Notes: generated by a model from the letters alone, not told the origin. A stretch of DNA of 39,640 nt from Alphaproteobacteria bacterium (GCA_014382345.1 JACNJX010000056.1:24392-64031); one strand, 5' to 3'. Shown: positions 1 to 8,783, counted from the first letter of the stretch. Program-made: numbers and translations.

Positions 1-960
1 ATGGAGCCAGTGCGGGAGCGGGCCGCCGTGGCCGGACGGTTTGCCGATGGCGATGCTAAGGCGAGCCCGCCGGGGATGGGCAACAGCGATGCCACCGGCA
101 CCATCGCCCGGGCTCTCGGTCACTGGCAGGAGGCTTTAAGCGACCTCGACCAGATGCGCCGGGAATTGAAAGAGACACGGGCGGACCTGCAAGAGGCCTT
201 GTCGCGGGCGGAGGTTTCCGACATGGCGGCCTCGGACGCCGCACGCGCGGCGCTACTGGCGGATGAGACGGAGGAACCTGCGAAAGAGCCGGTTCCGGCC
301 ACCGCCGCCAAACCCCCCGCCCAGCCCATGCTCGGGCCAATGCCGGAAATCCTTGCCGATTTGCCCCCTGGTCTGGCGGGGACGGGTCCGATTTCGTCCG
401 TCAGCCGTCAGCTTGCCAGCTTCAGCCAGTATGTCACCGCCGCCGCCGACGATGTGGAACGCACCGAAGCCCTGATCAGAGGCCTCGACGATGCGACCCG
501 GCAGATGGAGGAAATGGGCTCGCTGGTGGTCGGGATCCGGGACCAAACGAACCTGCTGGCCTTCCGGTCCGGGCCAAGGGACACGTCCGGTCCCGACAAC
601 CTGGTGATCCTGTCCGGCGAGCACAAGGAGTCGGTCGATGACAAGACGTTTTCCGATATGAACATGTCCAAGCGTTTCGATATGATCCGTGAAACCACGG
701 AACGGGCGGAACGGGTCACCGGAACGGTGCGTGCGACCATGGCCGAGGTGACGCGCATGGCGCGGGAAATTGCCGCCACGGCCTCGGAACAGGCGATCGA
801 AGCGACGAGCAAGCTGCTGTCCCAGTCGGAATACCTCCAGAACATGCTGGACGACGTAATCTCCAAGGTGAGGCCTTCCGATGCGCCAAGCGGCAGGGCC
901 GACACCCGTAACGGTGAGGCTGCCCCCGGCGAACAGCAAACGCCGCCGAAAAAGGCCTGA
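1..960 (+). CDS. Degenerate methyl-accepting-chemotaxis-like cytoplasmic protein (5' end may lie outside window)
   Basis: A 319-residue frame opens at the first base of the window, so the true start may be further upstream. Residues about 40-90 look like a coiled coil, followed by a Pro/Ala linker. Residues about 135-291 resemble the signalling hairpin of chemoreceptors: IRDQTNLLAF (179-188) matches the conserved hairpin tip (usually I.DQTNLLALNA), and LSGEHKES (204-211) sits where receptors have VAGEVKEL. The C-terminal part (ASEQAIEA, then LSQSEYLQNMLDDVISKVR) resembles the usual receptor tail. The normally invariant EAARAGE stretch is replaced by an unrelated GPRDTSGPDN stretch, so normal CheA/CheW coupling is doubtful. 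No transmembrane segment is visible. It is convergent with pgk. The family link is clear by motif; function is unknown. Confidence 0.6.
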   Translation: MEPVRERAAVAGRFADGDAKASPPGMGNSDATGTIARALGHWQEALSDLDQMRRELKETRADLQEALSRAEVSDMAASDAARAALLADETEEPAKEPVPATAAKPPAQPMLGPMPEILADLPPGLAGTGPISSVSRQLASFSQYVTAAADDVERTEALIRGLDDATRQMEEMGSLVVGIRDQTNLLAFRSGPRDTSGPDNLVILSGEHKESVDDKTFSDMNMSKRFDMIRETTERAERVTGTVRATMAEVTRMAREIAATASEQAIEATSKLLSQSEYLQNMLDDVISKVRPSDAPSGRADTRNGEAAPGEQQTPPKKA

Positions 961-987
961 GTCCCAAGCCTTCAGCGCCGCTACGAC

Positions 988-2181
988 TTAGGATTTGAGG
1001 GCGGCTACGCCGGGCAGTTCCTTGCCCTCCAGCCATTCCAGGAAAGCGCCACCCGCCGTCGAGACGTAGGAAAACTGTTCCTGCACCCCGGCGTTGGCTA
1101 GCGCCGCCACCGTGTCGCCGCCGCCGGCAACGCTGAGCAGGCTGCCCTCGGTGGTCAGTCTGGCGGCTTCCCTGGCCAGCGCATTGGTGGCGGTATCGAA
1201 GGGTTTGACCTCGAACGCGCCCAGCGGGCCGTTCCAGACCAGGGTCTTGCAGTCTTTCAGACGCGCCACCAGATCGGCGATGGAGGCCGGCCCGACATCC
1301 AGCATCATGGAATCGGACGGGATGGCGTCGAGCATTACGGTCTCCGACGCAGCCCCTTCGGCGAAGTCCCTGGCGACGACGGCGTCGATGGGCAGCACCA
1401 CCTCGCATCCGGCGTTGACGGCCTTGTCCAGGATGTCCCTGGCGGCGTCGGCCATGTCGGCTTCGCACAAGGATTTGCCGACATCAATGCCTTGGGCATG
1501 TAGGAAGGTGTTGGCCATGCCGCCGCCGATAATCAGCACGTCGACCTGTTCGATCAGGTGGCCGAGGACCGTCATTTTAGAGGAAATCTTGGCCCCGCCG
1601 ACCAGCGCGGCCACCGGGCGTTCCGGTTTTTCCAAGGCATTGGCGAGCGCTTCCAGTTCCGCCTGCATCAGCCGTCCGGCGGCGGACGGCAGGAGCCGGG
1701 CGATGGCTTCGGTCGAGGCATGGGCGCGGTGTGCGCAGGAAAACGCGTCGTTGACGTAAAGGTTGCCCAATCCGGCCAGCCTGCCGGCGAAGCCGGCGTC
1801 GTTGGCTTCTTCTTCGGCGTGGTAGCGCAGGTTTTCCAGTAACGCGACACCGCCAGGCGTTACCGCTTGGACCGCCCGTTCGGCGTCCGGCCCGATGCAG
1901 TCCTTGCCGAAGGCGACGTCCTGGCCCAAGGCCTCGCCCAAGGCGCGGGCGACCGGCTCCAGGGTCATTTCCGGCACGGCCTCGCCCTTCGGGCGGCCGA
2001 AGTGGGACAGGATAATGACGCTGGCGCCCCTGCCGGTCAGGTCCCGGATGGTCTGAAGGGAGCGGTCGATACGGGTGGAATCGGTGACACGCCCGTCTTT
2101 CATCGGCACGTTTAGATCGCAACGCACGAGAACGCGTTTGCCCTCCACGTCGAGGTCGTCGATGGTCTTGAAACTGCTCAT
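988..2181 (-). CDS. pgk: Phosphoglycerate kinase
   Basis: The 397-residue protein interconverts 1,3-bisphosphoglycerate + ADP and 3-phosphoglycerate + ATP in the cytoplasm (glycolysis, gluconeogenesis, Calvin cycle). Family hallmarks are visible: RCDLNVP near the N-terminus, LSHFGRPKG in the substrate site, GGAKISSKM in the hinge and nucleotide region, NGPLGAFE, and SVAGGGDT near the C-terminus. The frame is open upstream to 2262, but the ATG at 2181 is chosen: it begins [12 protein letters not shown] as family members do and has AAGGGGG just upstream. It lies 96 bases after the cytochrome b gene on the same strand, not in the gap-pgk-fba order common elsewhere, and is convergent with the chemoreceptor-like gene. 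Confidence 0.96.
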   Translation of the reverse strand: MSSFKTIDDLDVEGKRVLVRCDLNVPMKDGRVTDSTRIDRSLQTIRDLTGRGASVIILSHFGRPKGEAVPEMTLEPVARALGEALGQDVAFGKDCIGPDAERAVQAVTPGGVALLENLRYHAEEEANDAGFAGRLAGLGNLYVNDAFSCAHRAHASTEAIARLLPSAAGRLMQAELEALANALEKPERPVAALVGGAKISSKMTVLGHLIEQVDVLIIGGGMANTFLHAQGIDVGKSLCEADMADAARDILDKAVNAGCEVVLPIDAVVARDFAEGAASETVMLDAIPSDSMMLDVGPASIADLVARLKDCKTLVWNGPLGAFEVKPFDTATNALAREAARLTTEGSLLSVAGGGDTVAALANAGVQEQFSYVSTAGGAFLEWLEGKELPGVAALKS

Positions 2182-2277
2182 AAGGCCCCCTTGATGATGT
2201 GGGTGTTTTATCCCCCGCCGGGCGGTTCGAACGCAAGACCTGTTTGGGGCGGTCTTTGCCACTCGAATGGGTGGGGG

Positions 2278-2982
2278 CTACAGGGCGACAATGCCTATCA
2301 GGCTGGCTGCCAGGAGAACGGCAAGGCCCGTACGCAACCACCCCGCCGGAGGAATGTCGGCCGGGGGCGCGTTCCCGTCTTGCGGTGGGAATCGGTCCGG
2401 ATTGATTTTTCGCCCTGTCCACATGGCGCGGACAAGACTGTCCCGGGTCAACCAGGAAACGGCGAAAACGGCGCAAACGTGGAAAACGACCAGGGTCCAC
2501 AAAAGCCCGTTCAGGCCTTCGTGGATTTCGCCCAGGGCATCGGCCAGTCCCGCGGAAACAAAAAGGGCGAAGGGGCCGAGTTCCTCGTCATCACCCGCGA
2601 ACAGGCCCGTCGCGACCAACAGAATCAACACCACGAGCAGCAGGGCTATCATCCAGCCTCCCGGCGGAGTATGCCCGAGGGAGGGGGCCGGTGAAGGAGA
2701 CAGCAATTTCCGGATATGGCTCCGGACATCCGGCCAAGAACGGATGAAGGCTGTAAACCGGGCGTGGCGGGTTCCGATAACGCCCCAGATCAAGCGAAAG
2801 GTAGCCAGACCCATGACCGCGTATCCGGCCCAAAGGTGGAGCCAGAACAAAGCACCATCGGCTTCGGATGTTATCCACGCCAGAATCGAAAACGCCACCA
2901 GCGACCAGTGGAAGACACGTGTCGGCAGATCCCAGACTTTAAGGGTCGGTGCGGCGTTACCGTGTTCGTCGGCCATAATCAT
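2278..2982 (-). CDS. Cytochrome b561-type membrane protein (cytochrome b/b6 domain)
   Basis: The 234-residue integral membrane protein starts with VWDLPTRVFHW, the typical opening of the Ni/Fe-hydrogenase-type cytochrome b561 family, where the His in FHW is a haem-ligand candidate. Further His residues lie in helices at WLHLWAG, in GEIHEGLNG and in VVFHVCAVF. About five hydrophobic segments are visible, the last at the extreme C-terminus (GLAVLLAASLIGIVAL). Such proteins pass electrons between the quinone pool and a periplasmic cytochrome c, but no partner cytochrome c gene is next to it. It follows ccmI by 48 bases on the same strand, which fits a link to cytochrome c biogenesis. The start could be ATG 2982 or ATG 2976; neither has a strong ribosome site. 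Confidence 0.85.
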   Translation of the reverse strand: MIMADEHGNAAPTLKVWDLPTRVFHWSLVAFSILAWITSEADGALFWLHLWAGYAVMGLATFRLIWGVIGTRHARFTAFIRSWPDVRSHIRKLLSPSPAPSLGHTPPGGWMIALLLVVLILLVATGLFAGDDEELGPFALFVSAGLADALGEIHEGLNGLLWTLVVFHVCAVFAVSWLTRDSLVRAMWTGRKINPDRFPPQDGNAPPADIPPAGWLRTGLAVLLAASLIGIVAL

Positions 2983-3030
2983 TGGATTCTAGAATGTAAC
3001 GGTGTTTTTCCAAGGCAGGACTTGGGGTGT

Positions 3031-4278
3031 TCAGGGATTTTTTTTGGCCAGCGCTTCGGCCCGTGCGCGGGCCTCCTTGGCCTTTTCCGTTTCGCCGAGA
3101 ACCGCGTACGCCTTAGCCAGACGCTGCCAGCCGGCGAGATCGTCGGGATTCTCCTTCAGGCGGTCGGCGAGACGCTGCACCATGGTGCGGATCATCTGCT
3201 GGCGGTCGGCGGAAGACATCTGTTCCGCCGCCTTGACGTCATCGGTGCTCGGCCCCCTTGGTGCAGAGGGGCTTGATGTTGCAGGTGCGCGCATCCCCGG
3301 TACATCAGGAATAGCGGAAGGCGGCAACACCGGAGCGTCGCCGGCTTTGCCTAAGCCCTTGGTCATGGAGAGCGCCAGCGCCTTGCCTGTTGGCTTGAAG
3401 GATTCCGGGGTGACGCCCAGTTCCTTGGCGAGGCCTGCAACCTCGCGGCGGATGACCGCCATCCACGGCGCATCGGAATCCGAAAGCGCCGCCAGATCGA
3501 CCCAGGCCTGGACCGCGCCCCTGAGGTCGCCGCCTTGGGCTTTTTCCAGGCCCAGGTAATAGCGCGCCTTGGGATCGAACGGATCGGCGGCGAGGATGTC
3601 GGAAAAGAGTTTCTTCGCGGGTGCAATGATGTTTCCGTTCTGGGCCAGGACCATGGCTTCGGCGTAATCGGAGGCTACGTCGGTGCGCCGTCCCGACAAG
3701 ATCGTGGCGCGGCGGAAAGCTTCCATGGCGCCCCGGAAGTCATCCATGGTCATGTAGGTGCGGCCCAGCAACAGCCATCCCCGAAGGTCGCCCGGCCGCT
3801 TTTCCAGGGTCGCCAGCAGCTTCGATACCAGCTGCTTGACTTCGTTTCGCTGCAGGCGGCCTTCGCGTTGGGCGATTTCGGCGCTGATATTGCGTTTGGC
3901 GTAAGGCCGGTTGGGATTGTCGGGAGACCCCTTGTAGGCATAAAGCCCGAAGGCTCCGGCAGCGATAAAAAGCGCCAGCACACCGGCAACGGCGGGGCTT
4001 CGCGACGGTTTGGCCGCGGCCTCGCCGGACGTCTTTGCCGCGTCGGCGGCCTTCAGCATGCGCCGCTGGATTTCGATTTTCGCGGCGTCGGCCTCGGCTT
4101 CAGCCAGTAGCCCGCGTTCGAAATCGCGATCGATCTCGGTCAGCTGGTCCTTGTAGACGGTGATGTCGTAATCGGCGCGCTCCGCGTATCGGCGCGAAGC
4201 GGGACGGAGCAACGGCACCGCCACCGCGGCGATGGTGACGATGGTCATCAGGGCGGCGGACAGCCAGAACGCGGTCAT
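3031..4278 (-). CDS. ccmI: Cytochrome c biogenesis protein CcmI (apocytochrome chaperone)
   Basis: The 415-residue protein has an N-terminal membrane segment (AFWLSAALMTIVTIAAVAVPLL), then a charged loop with YKDQLTEIDRD, a motif typical of CcmI. A second membrane helix (GVLALFIAAGAFGLYA) follows, then a large periplasmic domain with tetratricopeptide-like repeats (for example GWLLLGRTYMTMDDFRGAMEAF). CcmI (CycH) binds the C-terminus of apocytochrome c and hands it to the CcmF/H haem ligation complex. The C-terminus carries a further repeat (LAGWQRLAKAYAVLGETEKAKEA). Its ATG overlaps the ccmH stop by four bases, so the two are translationally coupled. It is the last clear gene of the ccm series. 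Confidence 0.93.
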   Translation of the reverse strand: MTAFWLSAALMTIVTIAAVAVPLLRPASRRYAERADYDITVYKDQLTEIDRDFERGLLAEAEADAAKIEIQRRMLKAADAAKTSGEAAAKPSRSPAVAGVLALFIAAGAFGLYAYKGSPDNPNRPYAKRNISAEIAQREGRLQRNEVKQLVSKLLATLEKRPGDLRGWLLLGRTYMTMDDFRGAMEAFRRATILSGRRTDVASDYAEAMVLAQNGNIIAPAKKLFSDILAADPFDPKARYYLGLEKAQGGDLRGAVQAWVDLAALSDSDAPWMAVIRREVAGLAKELGVTPESFKPTGKALALSMTKGLGKAGDAPVLPPSAIPDVPGMRAPATSSPSAPRGPSTDDVKAAEQMSSADRQQMIRTMVQRLADRLKENPDDLAGWQRLAKAYAVLGETEKAKEARARAEALAKKNP

Positions 4279-4781
4279 GTTTTGTCGTCTTTCAGAAGAT
4301 CTTCCATGCGGCGTTTTTCATCGTCGCTAAGCGGCTCGGGCGGTTTGGCGCTTGTTGGCGCGCCGTGTGGTCCGGCGGAAACCTCAAGGCGGCGACGGCG
4401 GAAAAAGAAGAACACCGCCAGCAGGCCGACGCCGGCAATTCCCACCGGCCCCAGCCAGAGCGCCAGGGTCGCCGGTTTGAACGGCGGTTTCAGCAGCACG
4501 AAGTCGCCGTAGCGCGCGACGACGAATTGAATCACCGCGTCGTTGCTGTCACCGGCACTCAGCCGTTCGCGCACCAGCACCCGCAGGTCCTTGGCCAGAT
4601 CGGCATCGGAATCATCAATCGACTGGTTTTGGCAGACCAGACAGCGGAGCCCCTTGGAAATGTCCCGGGCGCGCTCCTCCAGCGCCGGATCGGAGAGCAC
4701 CTCGTCCGGGTTAACGGCGAGCGCAGGAGAGAGCCACGTCACCGCCACTACCAGAAGAATACATGCGACCCCCCGGCTCAT
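4275..4781 (-). CDS. ccmH: Cytochrome c-type biogenesis protein CcmH (apocytochrome thiol reductant)
   Basis: The 168-residue protein has a signal peptide ending near LSPALA, followed by the family motif LRCLVCQNQSI with redox cysteines C47 and C50. One membrane helix follows (ALWLGPVGIAGVGLLAVFFFF), with a basic RRRR stop and a short cytoplasmic tail. The periplasmic LRCxxC domain keeps the apocytochrome CXXCH thiols reduced for haem attachment. It is the short alphaproteobacterial form (CcmH/CycL); the TPR part found fused in E. coli is supplied here by separate CcmI. The gene overlaps ccmG by four bases upstream and ccmI by four bases downstream. Confidence 0.95.
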   Translation of the reverse strand: MSRGVACILLVVAVTWLSPALAVNPDEVLSDPALEERARDISKGLRCLVCQNQSIDDSDADLAKDLRVLVRERLSAGDSNDAVIQFVVARYGDFVLLKPPFKPATLALWLGPVGIAGVGLLAVFFFFRRRRLEVSAGPHGAPTSAKPPEPLSDDEKRRMEDLLKDDKT

Positions 4782-5329
4782 TGCCCATTTCCTTTGTCGA
4801 GCTTCTTGATAATGGGCAGGACTTCGCGTTCCAGCTTGTCCGCCGTCATCGGTCCGACGTGCTTGTAGCGGATGGTGCCGGTGTTATCGATGATGAAGGT
4901 TTCCGGCACCCCGTAGACGCCGAAGTCGATGGCGACGCGGCCCTTGGTGTCAGCGCCGTGGGCGGTGTAGGGGTCGCCCAGTTCGGCCAGCCACCTCAGG
5001 GCGTCTTTCGGTTTGTCCTTGTAGTTGAGGCCATAGACCTTCGCCACGTTCAACTCCGCCAGCCGGGCAATGAGCGGATGTTCGACCCGGCAGGGCACGC
5101 ACCACGACGCGAACACGTTGACGATGGTGACGCCGTCTCCTTTGAGGTTGGCGGAGGAAAAGCCCTTGCCCGGCCCGCCTTCGATGGGCGGCAAGGCGAA
5201 GTCGGGCACCGGCTTGTCGATCAGCGCCGAGGGCAGGATTTTTGGATCCTTGGTCAGTCCGACGGCGAAATAGATCGCCATCACCAGAAATACGGCCAGC
5301 GGGACAAGATAGAAGAAACGTCTTTGCAC
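4778..5329 (-). CDS. ccmG: Thiol:disulfide interchange protein CcmG/DsbE
   Basis: The 183-residue protein has one N-terminal membrane anchor (FFYLVPLAVFLVMAIYFAVG) and a periplasmic thioredoxin fold with active site WCVPC (C77, C80). The cis-proline region YGVPETFIID is typical of DsbE. It reduces CcmH or apocytochrome thiols during cytochrome c maturation. The frame is open upstream to 5476, inside ccmF coding sequence. I place the start at the GTG at 5329, because GAAGGA lies about nine bases before it and the resulting protein matches the family N-terminus (a short basic stretch before the membrane helix). It begins 17 bases after the ccmF stop and overlaps ccmH by four. Confidence 0.93.
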   Translation of the reverse strand: MQRRFFYLVPLAVFLVMAIYFAVGLTKDPKILPSALIDKPVPDFALPPIEGGPGKGFSSANLKGDGVTIVNVFASWCVPCRVEHPLIARLAELNVAKVYGLNYKDKPKDALRWLAELGDPYTAHGADTKGRVAIDFGVYGVPETFIIDNTGTIRYKHVGPMTADKLEREVLPIIKKLDKGNGQ

Positions 5330-5346
5330 GGGTTCTGTTCCTTCGT

Positions 5347-7338
5347 TCAGGTCTTGACCGTTTCGGGGGCCGTCCCGGCGACACGCCGCCCGGCGGGTGC
5401 GCCGATGCGGTGGCGGCGGTCGGTTAGGCTGGTGATACCGGCCCCGACCATGACCAGAACCCCGCCCCACATCCACGCGACCAGCGGATTGAAATAGATG
5501 CGGGTGACATAAGCCCCGGTGGCTTTGTCCTTGTCACCGACAACGGCATACAGGTCGCCCCAGAAGGTGGAGTGGATGGCGGCTTCGGTGGTCGGGCGCT
5601 TGGTTACGGTATAGACGCGCTTTTCCGGGTCCAGGGTGGCCACCGGCTGGCCGTTTTTGGTGACAAGGAAGGTGCCACGGACGATGGAATAATTAGGCCC
5701 CTGTCCGTCTTTGGCCCCGTCGAAGGTGAAGTCATACCCGGCGACGGTGACGGTTTCGCCCGGCTTCATAGCTTGTACGCTTTCCGTTTGCCAGGCCCCG
5801 GCTCCGGACATACCGGCGATGGTGATGGCGAGCCCGAGATGGCCCAGCGTCATGCCCCACGATGCCCGAGGCGTACGCGCCAGCCGTCGCAGACTTTCGC
5901 GCGCAGGGACCTTGAACAGGCGGATGCGCCCGGCCAATTCGACCAGCGTGCCGACAAATAACCATGCCGCCAGCCCAACACCGATGACACCCATAACCGG
6001 GCCGTCGGTGGCCCAGGCCCAGACGGCCAGCATGGCGAGAACAGCCGCTATCATCGCCGCCCATAGGCGGGCGAGAACGGGTTTCAGGTCGGCCCGCTTC
6101 CACGCCAGCATCGGGCCGATGGCCATGGCGGCAATCATCGGCAGCATCAATGGGATAAAGACGGAATTGAAGAACGGTGGGCCGACGGACACTTTGTCGC
6201 CGCCGACGGCGTCCAGCATCAAGGGATACAGTGTGCCCAGTAAAACCGCCGCCGCCGCCGTCGCCATGATCAGATTATTCAGCAACAGCGCGCCTTCGCG
6301 CGAAATCGGCTGGAACACGCCGGTGCTGACCAACGACGGCGCACGCCAGGCGTACAACGCCAGCGAGCCGCCGATGACGACGATCAGCAAAGCCAGGATA
6401 AAGACGCCGCGTGCCGGATCGGAGGCAAACGTATGGACACTCGTCAGCACACCGGACCGCACCAGGAAGGTTCCCAGCAGGCTGAGTGAAAAAGTGATGA
6501 TGGCGAGCAGGATGGTCCAGCCCTTCAAGGTGTCGCGTTTCTCAACCACGGTTGAGGAATGCAGCAACGCCGTTCCCGCCAGCCACGGCATGAACGAGGC
6601 GTTTTCCACCGGGTCCCAGAACCACCAGCCGCCCCAACCGAGTTCGTAATAGGCCCACCACGAACCGAGCACGATGCCGCCGGTCAGGAAGCACCATGCC
6701 GCCAGAGTCCAGGGCCGCACCCAACGCGCCCAGGCGGCATCGACCCGGCCTTCGATCAAGGCGGCGATGGCGAACGAAAAGGCCATGGAAAACCCGACAT
6801 AGCCGAGATACAGCATCGGCGGATGTATCGCGAGGCCGAAGTCCTGCAACAGTGGGTTCAAGTCCTGGCCGTTGATGGGCGGAACCTCGACCCGCTCGAA
6901 CGGGTTCGAGGTCAGCAGCATAAACAGGTAAAAGCCGACGGCGATCATCGCCTGCACGCTCAACACGCGGGCCTTCAGGGCCGGCGGCAGGTTGGCGCCG
7001 AAGGCGGCGACGGCGGATCCGAACAGGGCCAGGATCAGTACCCACAACAACAAGGAACCTTCGTGGTTGGCCCAGACGCCGGCGATCTTGTAGATCATCG
7101 GCTTGGTGGTGTGGGAGTTCTGAATCACGTTGAGGACGGAAAAATCCGACGACAGGTACAACTGGGTCAGACACCCGAAGGAGATCGCCACCAGCCCGAA
7201 CTGGGTCAGCGCCGCGGGTCGGGCTATGGCCATCCATTCGGCATTATCCCGGTGCGCGCCGACAAGCGGCACGACGGACTGCACGGCGGCAATCATCAGC
7301 GCCAGGATCAGCGCAAAATGTCCGATTTCGGCGGTCAT
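5347..7338 (-). CDS. ccmF: Cytochrome c haem lyase subunit CcmF
   Basis: The 663-residue polytopic membrane protein contains the haem-handling WWD motif (WGGWWFWDPVENASFMPWL) and the region HEGSLLLWVLIL characteristic of CcmF/NrfE. Together with CcmH and CcmI it takes haem from holo-CcmE and ligates it to apocytochrome c in the periplasm. Length is normal for the family (about 650). The C-terminal part contains a soluble periplasmic domain (GETVTVAGYDFTFDG, then RVYTVTKRPTTEAAI) and ends with a last helix (MWGGVLVMVGAGI). The ATG overlaps the ccmE stop by four bases. Confidence 0.97.
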   Translation of the reverse strand: MTAEIGHFALILALMIAAVQSVVPLVGAHRDNAEWMAIARPAALTQFGLVAISFGCLTQLYLSSDFSVLNVIQNSHTTKPMIYKIAGVWANHEGSLLLWVLILALFGSAVAAFGANLPPALKARVLSVQAMIAVGFYLFMLLTSNPFERVEVPPINGQDLNPLLQDFGLAIHPPMLYLGYVGFSMAFSFAIAALIEGRVDAAWARWVRPWTLAAWCFLTGGIVLGSWWAYYELGWGGWWFWDPVENASFMPWLAGTALLHSSTVVEKRDTLKGWTILLAIITFSLSLLGTFLVRSGVLTSVHTFASDPARGVFILALLIVVIGGSLALYAWRAPSLVSTGVFQPISREGALLLNNLIMATAAAAVLLGTLYPLMLDAVGGDKVSVGPPFFNSVFIPLMLPMIAAMAIGPMLAWKRADLKPVLARLWAAMIAAVLAMLAVWAWATDGPVMGVIGVGLAAWLFVGTLVELAGRIRLFKVPARESLRRLARTPRASWGMTLGHLGLAITIAGMSGAGAWQTESVQAMKPGETVTVAGYDFTFDGAKDGQGPNYSIVRGTFLVTKNGQPVATLDPEKRVYTVTKRPTTEAAIHSTFWGDLYAVVGDKDKATGAYVTRIYFNPLVAWMWGGVLVMVGAGITSLTDRRHRIGAPAGRRVAGTAPETVKT

Positions 7339-7799
7339 TTTGCGCTCTCTTCCTTAGCCGGGGGGTTGCCCCCGGTATTCCACTGCCCGGATTTCTTCAG
7401 CGCGTCGGCGACTTCCGGCGGCATGTAGTTTTCGTCATGTTTGGCCAGCACGTCGCTGGCCATGAACACGCCGTCCTTCAGCTTGCCTTCGGCGACGACG
7501 CCCTGGCCTTCGCGGAACAGGTCCGGCAAAAGCCCGGTGAAGCTGACGGCGATGGTATTGCTGAGATCGGTGACCTCAAACAGGGTCACCGCACCTTCGC
7601 CCTTTTTGATGCTGCCTTCCTTGACCAGCCCGCCGATACGCACGTGACGGCCGTCGACGACGTTCTTTTCCGCCAATTCCGTCGGACTGTAGAAAAAGAC
7701 GATACTATCTTCGAAGGCGCTCAGCACCAGGGCCGCAGCGGCGCCCAGCAGCAACAGGGCGATGGCGACGAAGGTCAGGCGTTTGTGTTTACGTTTCAT
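7335..7799 (-). CDS. ccmE: Haem chaperone CcmE
   Basis: The 154-residue protein has an N-terminal membrane anchor (LTFVAIALLLLGAAAALVL) and a periplasmic OB-fold domain. The covalent haem-binding motif is present as LAKHDENYMPPE, with His121 as the attachment residue and Tyr125 as axial ligand by family analogy. CcmE receives haem from CcmC and delivers it to CcmF. The C-terminus is short and charged. The gene overlaps ccmD by 11 bases upstream and ccmF by four bases downstream, as expected for a tightly packed operon. Confidence 0.97.
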   Translation of the reverse strand: MKRKHKRLTFVAIALLLLGAAAALVLSAFEDSIVFFYSPTELAEKNVVDGRHVRIGGLVKEGSIKKGEGAVTLFEVTDLSNTIAVSFTGLLPDLFREGQGVVAEGKLKDGVFMASDVLAKHDENYMPPEVADALKKSGQWNTGGNPPAKEESAK

Positions 7800-7974
7800 C
7801 GTCGGTGTCTTCCGCCTTGCTGGGGGCGAGGGCGGCCAGTTCGGCTTCCGCCGATTTCAGGGAGCGGCGGCTCTCAACAAACAGGCCGATCAGCACCACG
7901 GCGACGACGCCATAGGCCGGCCATACGAAGTGGCCGTACCCGCCCATGTCCCAGAAGGCTTGGAGGCTTTCCAT
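7789..7974 (-). CDS. ccmD: Haem exporter protein CcmD (small membrane subunit)
   Basis: The 61-residue protein has a single membrane helix (HFVWPAYGVVAVVLIGLFV) followed by a basic stretch and an acidic, cytoplasmic C-terminus. The pattern MGGYGHFVWPAYG is typical of CcmD. This small subunit joins CcmC and CcmE and is needed to release holo-CcmE from the CcmABC complex. It lies 25 bases downstream of ccmC and overlaps ccmE by 11 bases. Confidence 0.92.
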   Translation of the reverse strand: MESLQAFWDMGGYGHFVWPAYGVVAVVLIGLFVESRRSLKSAEAELAALAPSKAEDTDDET

Positions 7975-7999
7975 GATTACAGGTTCCCCTTGGCCATGA

Positions 8000-8731
8000 T
8001 TATTGTTCCCCTCTCGACGCCTGGCGCATTTGCAGGGCCCGGACCTTGTTGGCGGTGACTTCCCGGCGGATGCGGATCAGCAGCACCCACAGGTAATAGG
8101 TGGTGAAGGCCACGCCCATTACCAATAGCGGCGACAGAATTGATGCATGAATGGCCGGGCCGCCCATTTTGACGACGCTGGCTGGCTGATGCAGGGTGTT
8201 CCACCAGTCGACGGAAAACTTGATGATCGGCACGTTGACGAAGCCGACGAGAGCGAGGATCGAGGATGCCTTGGAACCCCGTCCCGGATCATCGAAGGCG
8301 TTGTTCAGCGCCATGTAGCCGAGATACAGGAAAAATAGCACCAGCATCGACGTCAGCCGGGCATCCCACACCCACCAGGCGCCCCACATGGGCTTGCCCC
8401 ACAACGAGCCGGTGACCAGGGCCAGAAACGTGAAGCTGGCGCCGACGGGGGCCGTCGCCTTGGCGGCCAGGTCTGCCAGCGGGTGTTTCCAGATCAGCGC
8501 CACGCCGCACGAGATAGCCATGCCGGTGTAACAAAACAGCGCCATCCAGGCCGAAGGCACATGCACATACATCATGCGCACGGTTTCGCCCTGTTGATAG
8601 TCCGCCGGTGACGCCAGCAGGCCGAGGTACAGGCCGACGGCGAACAGCAGCACCGTCAAACCGGCGATCCAGGGCTGGATGACGGCGGCAAAGCGCAAAA
8701 AGCGGGCGGGATTGGCGAAGCGGTGAAACAT
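8000..8731 (-). CDS. ccmC: Haem exporter/handling protein CcmC
   Basis: The 243-residue protein has about six membrane helices, the periplasmic WWD haem motif (WGAWWVWDARLTS, residues about 116-128) and the conserved histidine in YVHVPSAW (His57). CcmC presents haem to CcmE and is the one Ccm component essential for that step. The N-terminus NPARFLRFAAVIQPW matches family members, which supports the ATG at 8731; AGGA is a few bases upstream. It is separated from ccmB by 84 bases that contain an FNR-type box and a -10-like TATAGT, so ccmC onwards may form a separately controlled transcript. Confidence 0.97.
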   Translation of the reverse strand: MFHRFANPARFLRFAAVIQPWIAGLTVLLFAVGLYLGLLASPADYQQGETVRMMYVHVPSAWMALFCYTGMAISCGVALIWKHPLADLAAKATAPVGASFTFLALVTGSLWGKPMWGAWWVWDARLTSMLVLFFLYLGYMALNNAFDDPGRGSKASSILALVGFVNVPIIKFSVDWWNTLHQPASVVKMGGPAIHASILSPLLVMGVAFTTYYLWVLLIRIRREVTANKVRALQMRQASRGEQ

Positions 8732-8742
8732 ATTTGTCCTAG

Positions 8743-8748
8743 ACTATA
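8743..8748 (-). promoter_or_regulatory. Candidate -10 element for ccmC transcript (TATAGT)
   Basis: Read on the minus strand this is TATAGT (5 of 6 to TATAAT). Its first base is about 28.5 bp from the centre of the FNR-type box at 8770-8783, within about 1 bp of the spacing expected for a class II FNR/CRP activator. The predicted transcript start near 8736 would leave a leader of only about five bases, overlapping the AGGA before ccmC. A near-leaderless message, or a slightly different start, must be assumed. Confidence 0.4.
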
Positions 8749-8769
8749 AACCCTGCGTCCTGTGTCCCA

Positions 8770-8783
8770 TTGATCTATGTCAA
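8770..8783 (-). promoter_or_regulatory. FNR/FixK-type anaerobox upstream of ccmC
   Basis: The plus strand reads TTGAT-CTAT-GTCAA (minus strand TTGAC-ATAG-ATCAA). It matches the FNR/FixK consensus TTGAY-N4-RTCAA at every defined position. It lies in the only sizeable gap of the ccm cluster, centred 45 bp before the ccmC ATG. By family knowledge such boxes bind FNR/FixK/Anr dimers under low oxygen. Activation of ccmCDEFGHI when oxygen falls is inference. Confidence 0.7.
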
